Below are positions 12,355 through 22,941 of a DNA stretch of 64,000 bases, in pieces. The position numbers and the translations under genes are program-made. Every line of letters starts with the position of its first letter. Positions within the stretch are counted from its first letter, which is position 1. This DNA is from Prorocentrum cordatum (taxonomy: Eukaryota; Sar; Dinophyceae; Prorocentrales; Prorocentraceae): the NCBI GenBank assembly GCA_963575745.1, contig CAUYUJ010016709.1, forward strand, positions 158,258 to 222,257. Reading direction: 5' to 3'. The notes under the pieces are model-generated. The model was not told the origin of the DNA and made no database searches. It was given only the letters and a program-made list of their open reading frames with translations.

Positions 12355-12465
12355 CACAGAGAGAGAGAGAGAGCCGGGAACAAACAGGGAGTGATATAGA
12401 GAGTGAAATAACGACAGGGAGACAGAGAGAGAGAGAGAGCCGAGAACAAGAGAGAGTGAGAGACA
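12355..12465. repeat. (GA)n-rich microsatellite
   Basis: Two runs of GAGAGA (about 12358-12372 and 12424-12440) and a shorter one (about 12450-12460) with related spacer text between them, suggesting local duplication. Reading frames here are low-complexity Ser/Leu and are rejected. Confidence 0.85.
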
Positions 12466-12721
12466 GAGAGTGTAAGAACGACAGAGAAACAGAGGGTGGA
12501 TAGTTGCATGAGTATGGAAAGAAGCAGGCAAAGGCAAATCAACCCCCTCGGCAACCTATTGCGACAATATGCGATGCGATCTTGGTATGGTGCGCTGTGC
12601 TATGCCACGGTGTGTGGGCTGCCCGTGCGTGACGTTGATACTGCCATGTTGGCACGCGCTTGCGGAGAGGAGGCTACGAACGAAACGAACCCTTTTTTAC
12701 GCATATCATGTGATGTGCCAG

Positions 12722-12900
12722 GTTCTCTCTCTCTCTCTCTCTCGCCCTCTTTTTTGTTGTTTGATTATTGTTTGTGTTGTTGTGAGTTGTTGTTTGTGTT
12801 GTTGTTTGTGGTGTTGGTTGTTGATTGTTTTGTGCTGTTTGTTGTTTGTTTTTTTGTTGTTTGGTATCTCTCTGTCTCTCTCCTTCTCTCTCTCCCCCAC
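12722..12900. repeat. (TC)n and (TTG)n microsatellite tract
   Basis: A (TC)10-like run at 12724-12744, then TTGTTTGTG-type trinucleotide-rich sequence to about 12865, then another TC run. It truncates the reading frame of the adjacent membrane-protein exon relic on the minus strand. Confidence 0.85.
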
Positions 12901-12959
12901 TCTCCCCCCTCGTGAGCACCAGAACTCGAAGCAACAATTCTTCGGGCCCTCAACCATCC

Positions 12960-13220
12960 CGTGCAACTTCGAGACCGCGATGGCGAAGCGAGAGTTGGGT
13001 CTGGCAAGCCGCTCGTTAATCTGACACATTGGTACGAAAATCAAGGTCAGGAGAATCCACACGAAGATGACGTTGAAGCCCATGAAAACTCCAAACTCCC
13101 GCAGGGGCTTCAGGACAGATGCGATGTTCGCGAAGAAAGAAATCGCAGTGGTCGCCGAGGTCGCAAAAGAGGCCTCTGCGCGACAGCACAGCATGCGCGC
13201 GCTTAACATACGCCTGCAAT
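12960..13220 (-). pseudogene. Exon relic of a Patched/Dispatched-like (RND superfamily) membrane protein
   Basis: On the minus strand, residues from about 13179 to 12966 read ATSATTAISFFANIAS, then PLREFGVFMGF and a hydrophobic helix ending FVPMC. The pattern TTAISFFAN...S...P.REFG.FMG followed by a membrane helix is characteristic of sterol-sensing/Patched-Dispatched transporters, in the part just after transmembrane segment 4-5 of each half. Immediately upstream the phrase LQAYVKRAHAVL is in another frame, so a frameshift lies near 13180. No other part of such a protein (over 800 residues in full) is visible nearby. It is either one exon of a larger gene with long introns or a fragment; the frameshift favours a fragment. 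It is one of the few host-derived coding signals in the window. Confidence 0.6.
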
Positions 13221-13323
13221 GATCTCTCACTACGGGGAGGCCGAGCTACTTGCATGACAATGATGACGGCGATGCTGGTGGTGATGATGATGCTGCTGAT
13301 GCCGATGTTAATAACGGTGGTGG

Positions 13324-14270
13324 TTAATCCCACCAGCCCTCTAGGCGTAGGTGGTTTAGGGAGTTTTCTCTTCCATCTTCCCTTCTTCCCCTTCGGGGAG
13401 GGGTTTACCCCTCCCGCTAACCCCCTCCCCTGGACCTGGACGGGCCCGGTCGCGAGCGGTCAGAGTGTCCAAGATGGCCCAGGATGGCTCCATGAACGCC
13501 TCGGATAGTCCAAGATGACTTCCAAGATAGCTCAAGATAGCCTAAGATGCCGCAAGATGGCTCCGAAGATGCTCCAAAACGCTCTCAGAACGCTCCAAGA
13601 CAGCTCCAAGAGGCAAATTTGTTCCCCAAGGAGGTCCCCCCAAAAGCCAAATTCCTTCCAAAACCTAAGGAAAACCAATGATGTTCGGCTTCTCGCCTTT
13701 TCGCTTCCGATGGCCATCTGAGGCCTCAACATGGCTCCAAGAGGGGCCAAGTAGGCCCCAAGAGGGGCCCAAGAGGGCCCCAAGACGGCCCCAAGAGCGC
13801 CCAAGAGCGCTCCAAGAGCGCCCCAAGAGGGGTCCAGGCGGCTATTTTGGGAGTTCCCGAGGGGCAGGGTTAATTAGGGAACCCCCCTTCTTTGATCGAT
13901 CGCTTCCAAGATGGCCCCAAAGGGCGCCCAGAAGGCCCCCAAAGGCGCCAACATGGCCCCAAGAGGCCTCCAAGAGGCCCCCAAGAGGGCCCCAAAAAGC
14001 CCCCAGGAGGCTCCAAGAGGCTCCCAGGATGGTTCCAAAAGGCCTCCAAGAGGCTCCAAGAGGCCGCCATGAAGCTCCAAGAGACCCCCAAGAGGCCCCA
14101 AGAGGCCTCCAACAGGCCCCCAATAGCCCCCCAAGGGGATTCAAAGCGGCCTCAAGAGGCCCCCCCCGAAGCACCCAAAACGCCCAAGAGCCCCCATTGA
14201 CCGCCAAGAAACCCCCAAGACGCCCGAAGAGGTTTCCAAAAGGCTTCCAAGAAGCATCCGAACAGCATTC
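13324..14270 (+). repeat. Dispersed repeat family A, copy 1 (CCAAGAGGC-type degenerate array with shared head)
   Basis: The head starts AATCCCACCAGCCCTCTAGG and includes CCCCTTCGGGGAGGGG and GCGAGCGGTCAGAG. It is followed by about 800 bp of degenerate 9-12 bp units of the type CCAAGATGGC or CCCAAGAGGCC. A non-repetitive island with CTTCTCGCCTTTTCGCTTCC lies at 13688-13707. The same three parts in the same order occur at 30552-31440 and 36593-37165, so this is a dispersed family and not a simple local satellite. Long Trp/Gly/Leu-rich minus-strand frames here come from the unit and are not genes. About 190 bp beyond the array (14450) lies GGGCTGGTGGGGAT, an inverted match to the head, so the family may have terminal inverted repeats. 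Confidence 0.8.
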
Positions 14271-14447
14271 AACCATCCACCCAGCGTCATCATTCTCCTC
14301 ATCCCTCCTTCACTCGGTTCCTCGCCACCCCCTCATCTATCCATCTGGCCTCCTCTTCCGCCTCATCCTTTGCACGGATCGGCTGTCCCTCTCGTTGCTC
14401 CCCCACTTCCCTGATCTCTTCAACTTGCCTGGACATCGTTTCTGGAT

Positions 14448-15480
14448 GGGCTGGTGGGGATATTTTTTGGGGCTCGCGGCTCCAAGGCGAGGGACAGGGA
14501 GCGAGCGCAACGTCCGGGGCGCATGACGATGCAAATTTGCCTCAGAGGCGACTGCACGTGCCAGGGACAAAATGACCCTCATTAAAACGCATACTTCGTC
14601 GGCAGGAGACCGGCCCACACATCCGGGCAGGTGGGGACGCAGGCGCGGCAACCGGCGGCGGAACGGGGGGGAGAAGTCGCCCTTTCGGCGCCAAACTCCA
14701 GCCGAACCACATCCGGTGAGGCCAAAAAGGCGGGGGGGGGGGGGGGGGGGAAAACGGTAGGGGGGAGGGGGAGGGGCGAAAGCGAGCGACTACCACAGCC
14801 TCACTGCAGCACCACGAGTCAACGATGGTGCGGCGAACGAGGCCTGACTCATCAAGGCTCACTGGATATGAGGTGTAGCTGATCCGCGACGCGCCATGCA
14901 GTAGAGGAAGACCACTGGTGTGGGCTGGTGGGGATTTTTTAAATGACGACTCACAAGGACAGATCCAAGGAGCGGGACGGGCTCGGTTGGGGCACAGGGC
15001 GAAATAATTGGCAACGACGGCACGTAGGCCGACGCAGCAAGTGCACGTGCAAGAGGCAAAATGCCCCGCATTAAGATGCAAGCGACCCAGGAGCGGAGGC
15101 GCAGGCACCAGACTGAGCTCGACGGAGGAGAAGTCGCACAGCGGCGCCAACTCGAACCGTACTGTCCGGCGCGTACTGGCGTGCGGCACGCTGCGCTGTG
15201 GCAGCGCGGGGGGCCCGAGAGGCCGCTCCGTCAAACAAGACGAGGAGGCGAGAAAACAAGGAAGGGCGGCGGGCGCGAGAGCACGCACGGGCAGAAGAGG
15301 GGGAACCGAGGAACGCCTCACTCACAAGGACTCCTGGGCGTGGTCGGGCACAAGCGACCGAATTGTGCACGGAGACGCCGACCCAATCATGGAGTCCGAA
15401 ACCTGCGACTGCCAGACCCAAAGGTCGGGGGGGATGCGGCAGCAGGCATGGCCGAGGGCTGGTGGGGATACGCGAAGCGT
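14448..15480. repeat. Two diverged tandem units of about 500 bp plus a third start
   Basis: GGGCTGGTGGGGAT occurs at about 14450, 14927 and 15457. The intervals share further blocks in order: GTGCACGTGC-type text with CAAAATG near 14551 and 15040, CATTAA after it, and GGAGAAGTCGC with CGGCGCCAA near 14671 and 15127. This is an old tandem duplication. The reading frames in it differ between units and I see no gene. A G-run (about 14733-14750) lies in the first unit. Confidence 0.65.
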
Positions 15481-15486
15481 CAAGAA

Positions 15487-15556
15487 TTGGTGATGGTGAT
15501 GACGATTATGTAGGTGATGAGTTGGTGATGGTGATGACGATTATGTAGGTGATGAT
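15487..15556. repeat. Two tandem 35-bp units
   Basis: The 35-bp unit beginning TTGGTGATGGTGATGACG starts at 15487 and again at 15522. It is an imperfect relative of the GAT-rich tracts seen elsewhere in the window. Confidence 0.85.
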
Positions 15557-15587
15557 GATGCAGGCTTTTTCCCCGCGCAACCGTGAC

Positions 15588-15765
15588 AATGAATAATTTG
15601 AACGGGCCCTGGGACACACAAATAAATACACACAAATAGACGGATTCCCTATACTTTCCCATATGTTATGGGTTTTTGTCCCCCCCCCACTTCCCATATT
15701 TTATATCTTTTCTGGGGGATCGACGATTCATTGTGTCTGTCTGTGTGGTTGTCCCCTCCTGATTA
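15588..15765. repeat. Dispersed repeat family E, copy 1
   Basis: AT-richer than its surroundings. It shares ordered blocks with 45485-45640: GGGCCCTGGGACACACAAA, CACTTCCCATATTT, ATCGACGAT and TTGTGTCTGTCTGTGTG. No coding frame is shared. Its nature (old non-autonomous element or conserved intergenic module) is not clear from two copies. Confidence 0.65.
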
Positions 15766-15939
15766 TTAGCGATCGATGACCAGGGGCGCCCGCATGCTGC
15801 CAAAGCCACCAGCCACCGAATCCCTCCAGCGCGCGAGCGCCTGCCCACGAGAGGGGGCGAGAACGGAGGGAGCGACCAGCACCTCCGCGAACGACCACGC
15901 CCGAGGAAGCCCTCGCGGCCCCGGTGGCCGACGAAGGAA

Positions 15940-16096
15940 GGAGGGGGAGGAGGAGGAGGAGGAGGAGGAGGAGGAGGAGGAGGAGGAGGAGGGGGAGGAG
16001 GAGCAGGAGCAGGAGCAGGAGGAGGAGCAGGAGGAGGAAGAGGAGCAGGAGGAGCAGGAGGAGCAGGAGGAGCAGGAGGAGCAGGAGGAGGAGAAT
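15940..16096. repeat. (GGA)n/(GCAGGA)n microsatellite
   Basis: Uninterrupted GGA repeats at about 15947-15990 grade into GCAGGA units to 16094. It lies beyond the 3' end of the adjacent minus-strand LINE. Poly-Glu, poly-Arg, Ser-rich and Pro-rich frames through it are artefacts of the repeat. Confidence 0.9.
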
Positions 16097-16332
16097 ACGA
16101 CGCTGTGGAGGCGGCCGCGCGGGTGCACAGGCCGACACAAGAGGACGAGGGGCATGGGGCCACCCTACCCCTCCAGCTGCACAATCGCGGGCCTCCCCCA
16201 CCGAGTGGATCACGGGGAGGGCAGCAGCAGCGGCAAAAACAAAACGAGTTTAAACGGCACCAGGACCAAACGCCACAGGAGCCAGGGAGCCCGAGCCAGG
16301 AGTTTAGAGGGGCGGGCCCCCGAGAAAAGACG

Positions 16333-18213
16333 TTAGGCCCTCAAGAGCCTGAACCAAGAAACCTCAGGGTCGGAGACCTGCAAGGGCCTGGGCTGGGGAA
16401 GGCTCCTGGATCCAGGTCTCCCCTCATCAGAGGGGTGCTTCCTCCCCAGAAGCAACTTGCGATTCCTCCTGGCGTGCTCACCCAAGGGCACGACTGGTGA
16501 GCAGTCTAGGAGAAGCTGACCTGCCTGGCCTGTGGTATAATATCCACATCTAACACAGAGCACGACATGTCCTGGCGAGACCCAGGGATAGTGCCCTCGA
16601 GCGTGACACGACTGCGCCATGCCGCACGACGGCATTGGCGCTTCTGGCACTGTTGCCTCAGAACTCTTAGCTCGGCCTGGCCGGGGTCCAAGGTTCCTTC
16701 TCTTGGGAGGAGGAGGGCCAAGGGAGGAGGAGGAGAGAGCCTGGACCGCTGTCGCCAGTGAAGCTGCATCTCGGGACCGAGTCGGACGACTGGGCTGAAC
16801 GCGATCCGCGAGCGCAGTTACGCGTGGCTGGCGAGGGTGAGCGGGCACGAGCTGGAGCGGACAAGCGGCATCGGACCCGACGGTCCACGGTGGGACCCAA
16901 CTCCATCGCACGCTTAGGCCTCTCCGCCCCCACCCCCGACGGGCCCGAACCCTGGGAGGCCCCGGGGTCCGAGAGGGCGGGCGCATCTAAGGAGTCAGGT
17001 CTGCTCTGAACGCCCACGAGGCCTGAATCCAGTCCGCGCTGGCCCCCGCTGCATGAGGCCCCCTGGGTGTCAGCGCCACTAGGCGCCGAGGAAACCCCGC
17101 CGCCAGGAGAGACCTCAGCACGACAGCCGGCGCGACTGACCACAGGCCACCGAGCGGGGCAAGCCGACTCGGAGAAACGCTGCCTTTGCCTGTCGCTCTT
17201 AACACCTCGTTAACAAAAGTTGCACCGCCAAAACCCTCACCTTGCTTGGAAAACACGCGCTTCAAAGACTGATCGAGGAACGGCTCAGGACGGGCAACAA
17301 CTTTCGATTTATACAGCTTGCGTCGTTTCAAAGTGGGCGCGCGACCATGCGACACGCGATGAGTACGCGCGCGCACAAGCCAAGGGAGCACGCCGCGCAC
17401 GGACTCATGCGCAATGCGCATGGCCGTGACTGTCCCCCTAGGCACGCTATGCACATCGCGACCTGCACAGGCGGCAAAATCGGCCCATCTGTTGGACCGC
17501 GCCTCCAGGGAGTCCCCTGTCTGATGACCACGAACGTGGGAGACCTGCAAGGCCTCTCCAAGGCCTCAGTGATCTTTTTTTTTTGTTTTTTCGCCATATG
17601 GCTTCCCAGAGGTCCGCGTTCGGCCGGCGGGGGCCGAGCGTAAACATCGGGCCGAGATCTAGGCCCTCAATAAGGCCAAGAAATCAATAAAAACTCGAAT
17701 CGGCAAAATAACAACCTCTAAAACCTGGAGGAATGCAAAGAGCTCAGCACGTGGGGGACTCTGAACGGGCCCAGGTAAGGCCCCGTAGACAACCAACTGG
17801 ATCGACCTGTCTTGGCATTTGATGAAGCCCCATCCCGCCCTCGAAGCTTCTGGCCAATACCACATTTTTCTGCGCGCGCCGTCCGTGAAGATGTCCCCTG
17901 TGACCAGGTCCAGGGAACCGCGCAAGATATGCCAGCGGTTGCTGTCGTCGCGAGGCGGCAGCGGCGGAAAACACGATCGTGGAGCTAGTCCAAGCTTCCA
18001 AAACCATGAGCCTGCAGTGCGCGAGGGCAGCCCTCGCACGTCAATAGCTGCCCAGGCCTGGTCCTGCTCCTGCTGCCTGGAAGGACACCCCCAATCTATG
18101 TGATAGCTGGTACAGACCTCGCATGCGCATCCAGGGCAACATGACGTGCGCGCGTATCCATGCATGTACAAACGCTGTGGTGACCACAGCCCTCCTCCGA
18201 CAATGGTTTCCAA
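16333..18213 (-). pseudogene. LINE ORF2, C-terminal part: RNase H and Cys-rich finger, split over three frames
   Basis: Frame 18213-17659 begins with a zinc knuckle (CCPGCACEVCTSYHIDWGCP), then RNase H: GDIFTDGARRKM (first Asp), AGWGFI, PPRAELFAFLQVLE (Glu), IRVFIDFLALL (third Asp in IDF). After a stop at 17659-17661 the frame 17550-16987 carries the last RNase H motif VSHVRGHQ...SNRWADFAA (His and Asp). Frame 16986-16333 carries the C-terminal finger HVVLCVRCGYYTTGQAGQLLLDC and the conserved GRKHP. The RNase H catalytic set is therefore complete but scattered by one stop and at least one frameshift. Confidence 0.78.
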
Positions 18214-20519
18214 GACTTGGGCTTAGACCGAAAATCCCCTTCATCGTCCAAATCGGGTTCTTGAGGGTCAGGGAGGTGCCCGCGTAAGAGTCCTATGACG
18301 GGTTCCAGCCAGTAGCCTAAGGGCTCCTTGGGGTTCATACCTTCATCTGCAGGATTGGGCCCGGCAGCCCACATAGTCCACATCTTTCTGACACCAGCGG
18401 TGCGAGCAAGGTCGCGAACCGACAGTGGAGCATCAACTCGGAGATCAAGGCGCTCACCCCTGTCGGTGATAAAAAAAATAATGCCGATGTGGATCGCCAT
18501 CCAAGCGACCCCAAAGATAACAACATGGCGCCTGTGGTGCCGCATGCTCTCTGCCATGGCTTCTCGGCTCCAAGAATACAGAAAACTTGCCGATGCCATG
18601 ATTGCTGACAGGGGTACATGCGACATGCGAGTGTCTCTGCATAGTAGGGCCCATTGGAATACAGGCTGTGTCCAACACGCTATCTGGGTGTCCTCGTACA
18701 TAGAACCTTGTAAACATGATGCTAGCCAGGCAGATGTGGTCGCACCTTGAGTATACCATGTGTTACGCATGATACCTCTCATCTTCTCGACTAAAGGCGG
18801 GGGAGCGCCGTGCACTCCAACTCTGTGCTGCAGAGCAGATGGCAATGCCTGCTTCGCAAACATGGAGCAAAGATGCCAAGCTGTGCGCACGCGTTGCAGC
18901 CGAGGGAGACGCTTGCCTGTCTTCTGAACGCGCTTCCGAATACGGGTATACTTCAAAGGCCTCCCAGAACACACCTCAATACCCAGGACTTCGAGTGCCG
19001 ACGCGTACTGATACCCGAGAGCCTGGAGTCGTTTAGCTACCTTGCGCCCAAGACTGAGGTGACTGCTAGTGATGGTCATGTTGTGTCTAGCTGGTGGAAG
19101 CCCCAAATGGACCAGAACACGAACCAACATCCTAAGCAGGACGCAGGCAGCTGACACGATATGTGATGCAGGGCCAGTAATAGCAACAGTAATGTCATCG
19201 GCGTAGGTGTCTAACGATCGGCTAATGTATTCCGTACTGTTAAGCAACTCGTCAAACGGGGCAAGCATGACACACTGGAGGCAGAGCATGGCGAATGGGC
19301 ACCCTGGCAAAACCCCCTGAGAGGCCCATATTGGCACAGCATAGCGCCCGTCCCAAGCAAGGCGCCGCGGGGCGCTATACATACGCAAGGCCAGGATAAA
19401 CAAGCGCGCGGGAAAACCGTGATCTCAGCAGGCCTTAGCCAGCTCTCTCCACGGCACACGGTCGAAGCATTCCTCGATGTCAACGATGGCGTGCATTGAA
19501 ACATCCGTGCTCGCCTCCTCAGAAGACGTCGCCTCGGACTGAACAAGCAAGCGTGCTGCAACATCTGTGGTGCTCTTCTGCGTGCCCAAGGCTAGATATG
19601 ATCTACCCAATTGCCCCGCCCACCGCCTCACCCAGTCCAACCTAGCTTTGCCCCATACTCTGTAGAGAGAGGTTCGTAATGCAATAGGTCGGTATCCTCC
19701 AGTAGGTGTGGCTAGTAAAATAATGTGAACGTGACTGGTAATGGTAGGCCATACCCCCCAAGACTCGCACATATACAGGAGGTAGCCCATGAGGGACAAG
19801 CAGCCGTTGGTCACGAGCGACCAATGTCAGGGACGGAACCTATCAGCGCCAACAGCGGTGCCGAACGGGAACTTCTTTGCAGCACTTCGAAGCTCTGAGA
19901 TCCTCAGTGGCGGAAAACGCGGCCCAGAATCCAAGAGCCCCTTCAGCTCCCCGAAGATGCCGTCCCCCTCACAATCCTGGAGAGGGCTCCTGGTCAGGCC
20001 CCCCTCCGAAGCGTCGGTGCCGTCCCAGATCTTGCCCCAGGGCGTCCTCTGAGAGTTGACGATGTCCCCAGGAAAGGAGGATGGTCCCAGGGCAGCGTCA
20101 ACCTGGGAGAGCTGCCAACCCCTGGGCTTGGTCCAACGATGGACCACTCTTGGTTTGCTCCGAAGTGACTGCCTTAACCAGGGACTGAAAGACTTGGCGC
20201 GCGCCGATCCGAGTCGGCGCTCTTCAAACTCAGCAAGGCGACCAAGGTAATCGCCGAGGAACTGTAACATAAAGCACATGTACTGCGGAGGCTGCTCCAC
20301 AATATTCGTCAGCATGTCTGTTATGATGTGCACAGGCGCAGCTGGCAGAAAACGTCGTAGCCGTCCGTCTCTCCCCCTGCTGCCCATAAAATTGATAATA
20401 TGACCCCATACTCGAGCTATGAGTGCGTGCTGTTCGCGCTCAGGTGCCAGTCTAAGATCATGTACTCGAAGCTGGAGCGTTCGTAGCGCCCGTGACATTT
20501 GCGTGCCAGCTGGTTGCAT
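18096..20519 (-). pseudogene. LINE ORF2, central part: reverse transcriptase
   Basis: In the same frame as the endonuclease. The pre-RT region ends KKFPFGTAVGADRFRP, then TGA at 19827-19829. RT motifs follow: GGYRPIALRTSLYRVWGK (motifs 1-2), DIEECFDRVPW (motif A with catalytic Asp), TGA at 19425-19427, SQGVLPGCPFAM (motif B region) and TYADDITVAI (motif C; YADD codons 19195-19206), then LSLGRKVAKRLQALG and EVLGIEV. Catalytic Asp residues are all present. Both internal TGA codons sit where CGA (Arg) or a similar codon is expected, which suggests CpG decay. The last residues beyond 18200 overlap the RNase H frame, so a frameshift lies near 18100-18210. Confidence 0.88.
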
Positions 20520-20579
20520 GCGTGCGAGCGCTCCACCTGCCGTGCTGTATGTATATGTAGGCCCAGCATCTCTACCATG

Positions 20580-22067
20580 CTACAGTTCTCCGGGAGAGCT
20601 CAATTCAAACATAGGCGTGGGCTCGTCTTCGGCGCCGCGATAAAGATCCGCAGCAATAGAGTCAACCCTCTGTAGGTGGTCGGGACCTGCACCGAAGCCC
20701 AGAGCCGAATCATTCTCCATGACAGAGGGCCATTTGACGGACGAGTCCCCTCGTGACGCATAGGCAGGCTCGTCGTCAACGTCGTCGAGCTGATCATCTG
20801 GCTCTCCGCTGGGCTTCTGCGGCAGGGTGCCGGGCCCTGCCTGCCGACAGACTTGCTGCGCGCGAGCGTTCGGCCCAATACAAACTTGAATCGGATAGTG
20901 CGGCCTGGGCGGAAAACCCCCGACGATGTCCGGGTCTGTCATCACGCCTGCGAGCGAGTCACCAGCTAGCCAGAAATCAACCGTCGAGCATTTGCCTGTA
21001 GACGGGCCCCTGCATGTGCCCTCAGAGGTCGCGACAATACGTGCGTCAAATCGCTCAGCGAGGCCAGAAGCTGCAAGTACTTCAGGTCCAACATTCCAAT
21101 CTCATCCAGCGATGAAAGGCAGCGAATAGTAACGAAGGCAGGAGCCGATCTTGGCTAGCCGCTGGGTGCTGGCACCACCAAGCTCGAGGCCCTGCTCGAG
21201 ATAAATCGAGGCGGCAATGAACCCTCCCCTGATGCCCGCCTGAATGAGCACGGCGACGCAGCGCGCAGGTATGATCTCATGCGCGGGGGCGAATGCGCTG
21301 AGATTGACAACTCCGATGCTGTGGCGCACGAAGAGTCCAACCCCTGCTGACTGCTTGCCCGCCTCTGTGGCAATGGAATCGGTGATGAAGGCCTTCCAGC
21401 CCCGCTTGTAGCGCCACCCCTCGGCCTGTAGGCGAGCATTGCCTGACAGGTGAAGTTCCTGTCCTGCTGCGACACTCGCGTGCCTGACGCGCTCGAGGAA
21501 ATCGCGAGGCTGAGGCCATCCAGATCCATTGAGAGACACCATGCGCATGTCCTGTCGTCTGCCTCCTTTGAGTCCGCGTCGCCGCACGTGTCCCGCACGT
21601 GGCGCTGTCGGCGAACGCGCGGGGAAACCATCAAGCGAGCTTGGTGTGACCGATCTCCTGCCACTCAATATCAGAGACTGCAGTGACTGCGATGCGCCAT
21701 GAGCCGCGCCTGGCAAAACCTGCGGCGACCGAACCTGCCGCTGCGAGGAGCGCACAGGATTTATTCGAGCCTCAGCGCCCGACAACGTTGGCGACATCTG
21801 AACCTGCCACTCAGCGCTCACAGGATTTAATAAGGTATTGGCCGTCGTAGCAGAAGACAACGAAGCCGAAGTATTAGGTGCACGAGCCTGCACTGGGGAA
21901 GGTGACGACCGATCCAAACGCCTCACATCGCTTTGGTGGCCAGCAGAAGAGAAAATGCTCGAAGAGGTGACGGCCGCAATCGAGTTGCACGGCCTGGTAG
22001 TAGTCATGAGGTCCGCTAGGCTGAGGTTGTCAAGCGACTGAACCTGGCCATGGACCACTCGGGGCAT
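20580..22067 (-). pseudogene. LINE ORF2, N-terminal part: apurinic-type endonuclease
   Basis: A candidate start ATG is at 22065-22067 (MPRVVHGQVQS), 19 bases after the ORF1 stop and in frame with the downstream RT. The N-terminal 150 residues are Ser/Pro/Gln-rich linker. The endonuclease follows: QELHL (metal-binding Glu), GVGLFVRHSIG, DWN at 21090-21098, STVDFWLAGDS and PHYPIQV (terminal His), in the order expected for the exonuclease-endonuclease-phosphatase fold. A TGA at 21102-21104 replaces the residue just before DWN and inactivates the frame. The frame continues in phase to 20580 with an acidic stretch (DDQLDDVDDEPA) before another stop. Confidence 0.8.
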
Positions 22068-22086
22068 GGTGAGTACGCGACCTGCA

Positions 22087-22941
22087 CTAACTGTTAGTTG
22101 CAGGTGTCCCTGGGGCTGCGGCGCCTGGATCTTCCCATTCCATGCCGCCGCCGTGACCACCGAGAGGTAGCTGAGCTTGTTGAGATTGAGCTGCTTGTGG
22201 ATCATGCTGCGCCTGCATTGCCTGCCGGGCGCTCTGTAGCTGTGTGAAATGCGTGGCCAAGGAGTCCAGCGCAGCCTGTGGGTTGCCGCCCGTCTGCATC
22301 GCTGCAGGGCCCCCCTGAACCACTTGATGCAGGCGGGCAAGAGCATCGCCAACTGAAGATGTCTCCGCAGTAGGCCTCGCCATACCCATGACCGCAGCCT
22401 GGGCCGTGGCCACCTCCATCTTGATAGCGGTGAGCTCGCTCTGGGCAGCGGCGAGCTCGTCATTCTTGGTATCATACTGCGACTTGAGATTGGCGACGGC
22501 CTCCGTGAGCTGCTCCACCTCGCGGGTCTTAGTGCTCTGCCTGTCCAAAGCTGCCCGCGACATGTCGTCTGGCGTTCGCCTAGCTCGTTCTGCTGCCTCC
22601 GCTGTGGCGACAGCAGCTCGCGCATGAATAAGGAGGTCGTTATCATCACCCAAGCCGCAGCGACGCAAGGAAGCCAGTGCCTTGCGCGCCTGCGTGACCT
22701 CATCGGACTCGGTCTTGGCATCACGATCTGCGCGCCGCCGAGGTGTCGAGGGTGCTCGCTCACGCGTTCGATCTCGTACTGGGGGCCCATTCGGATCAGG
22801 CTGCCCGTTCTTGTCTCGTCCACACATGTAGCACCTCTGATTATGTACGAAATTACGAGTGAAACCACACGCGCGTGTTGCCTTGCAGCTCCACCGTGGG
22901 TCCTTCGATTCATTCTCACGTCCTTTGGGAGCTTTGCCCAT
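22087..22941 (-). CDS. LINE ORF1 protein (zinc finger plus coiled coil), 284 residues, intact
   Basis: Start chosen at the ATG at 22939-22941, which gives MGKAPKGRENESKDPRW; the frame is open for another 168 bases upstream but lacks an ATG there. Residues about 16-43 contain W-x-C-x4-CG-x4-N-x5-C-x2-C, a zinc-ribbon of RanBP2-like spacing that would bind single-stranded nucleic acid. Residues about 60-200 are charged and helix-prone, with heptad-like Leu/Ala spacing (TREVEQLTEAVANLKSQYD), consistent with a coiled coil for trimerisation or RNP assembly. The C-terminus is Gln/Gly-rich. It is the only LINE reading frame here without a lesion. The stop is TAG at 22087-22089. Role inferred: RNA-binding partner of the ORF2 protein. 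Confidence 0.75.
   Translation of the reverse strand: MGKAPKGRENESKDPRWSCKATRACGFTRNFVHNQRCYMCGRDKNGQPDPNGPPVRDRTRERAPSTPRRRADRDAKTESDEVTQARKALASLRRCGLGDDNDLLIHARAAVATAEAAERARRTPDDMSRAALDRQSTKTREVEQLTEAVANLKSQYDTKNDELAAAQSELTAIKMEVATAQAAVMGMARPTAETSSVGDALARLHQVVQGGPAAMQTGGNPQAALDSLATHFTQLQSARQAMQAQHDPQAAQSQQAQLPLGGHGGGMEWEDPGAAAPGTPATNS

Larger units (their letters stand above)
16333..22941 (-). mobile_element. Near full-length LINE retrotransposon, inactivated (LINE-1 of this window)
   Basis: A two-ORF non-LTR retrotransposon read right to left. ORF1 (22941-22087) has a zinc finger and coiled coil. ORF2 starts 19 bases further on and encodes an apurinic-type endonuclease, reverse transcriptase with YADD, RNase H and a C-terminal Cys-rich finger. 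The order endonuclease, RT, RNase H, C-terminal finger matches LINEs seen in dinoflagellates. The ORF2 frame is constant from 22067 to 18096 apart from stop codons, then shifts. Target-site duplications and the exact ends were not found. Confidence 0.9.

Noticed and set aside
13842-14276. Trp/Gly/Leu-rich minus-strand ORFs that look like a membrane protein
   Set aside because: Produced by the CCAAGAGGC-type array; similar peptides appear in all phases.
15728-16213. Poly-Leu/poly-Ser/poly-Pro ORFs suggestive of a membrane or cell-wall protein
   Set aside because: Translations of the GGA/CTC microsatellite.
21102-22919. A 605-codon minus-strand ORF taken as one protein
   Set aside because: Its first 280 codons overlap ORF1 of the LINE in another phase; only the part from about 22067 belongs to ORF2.
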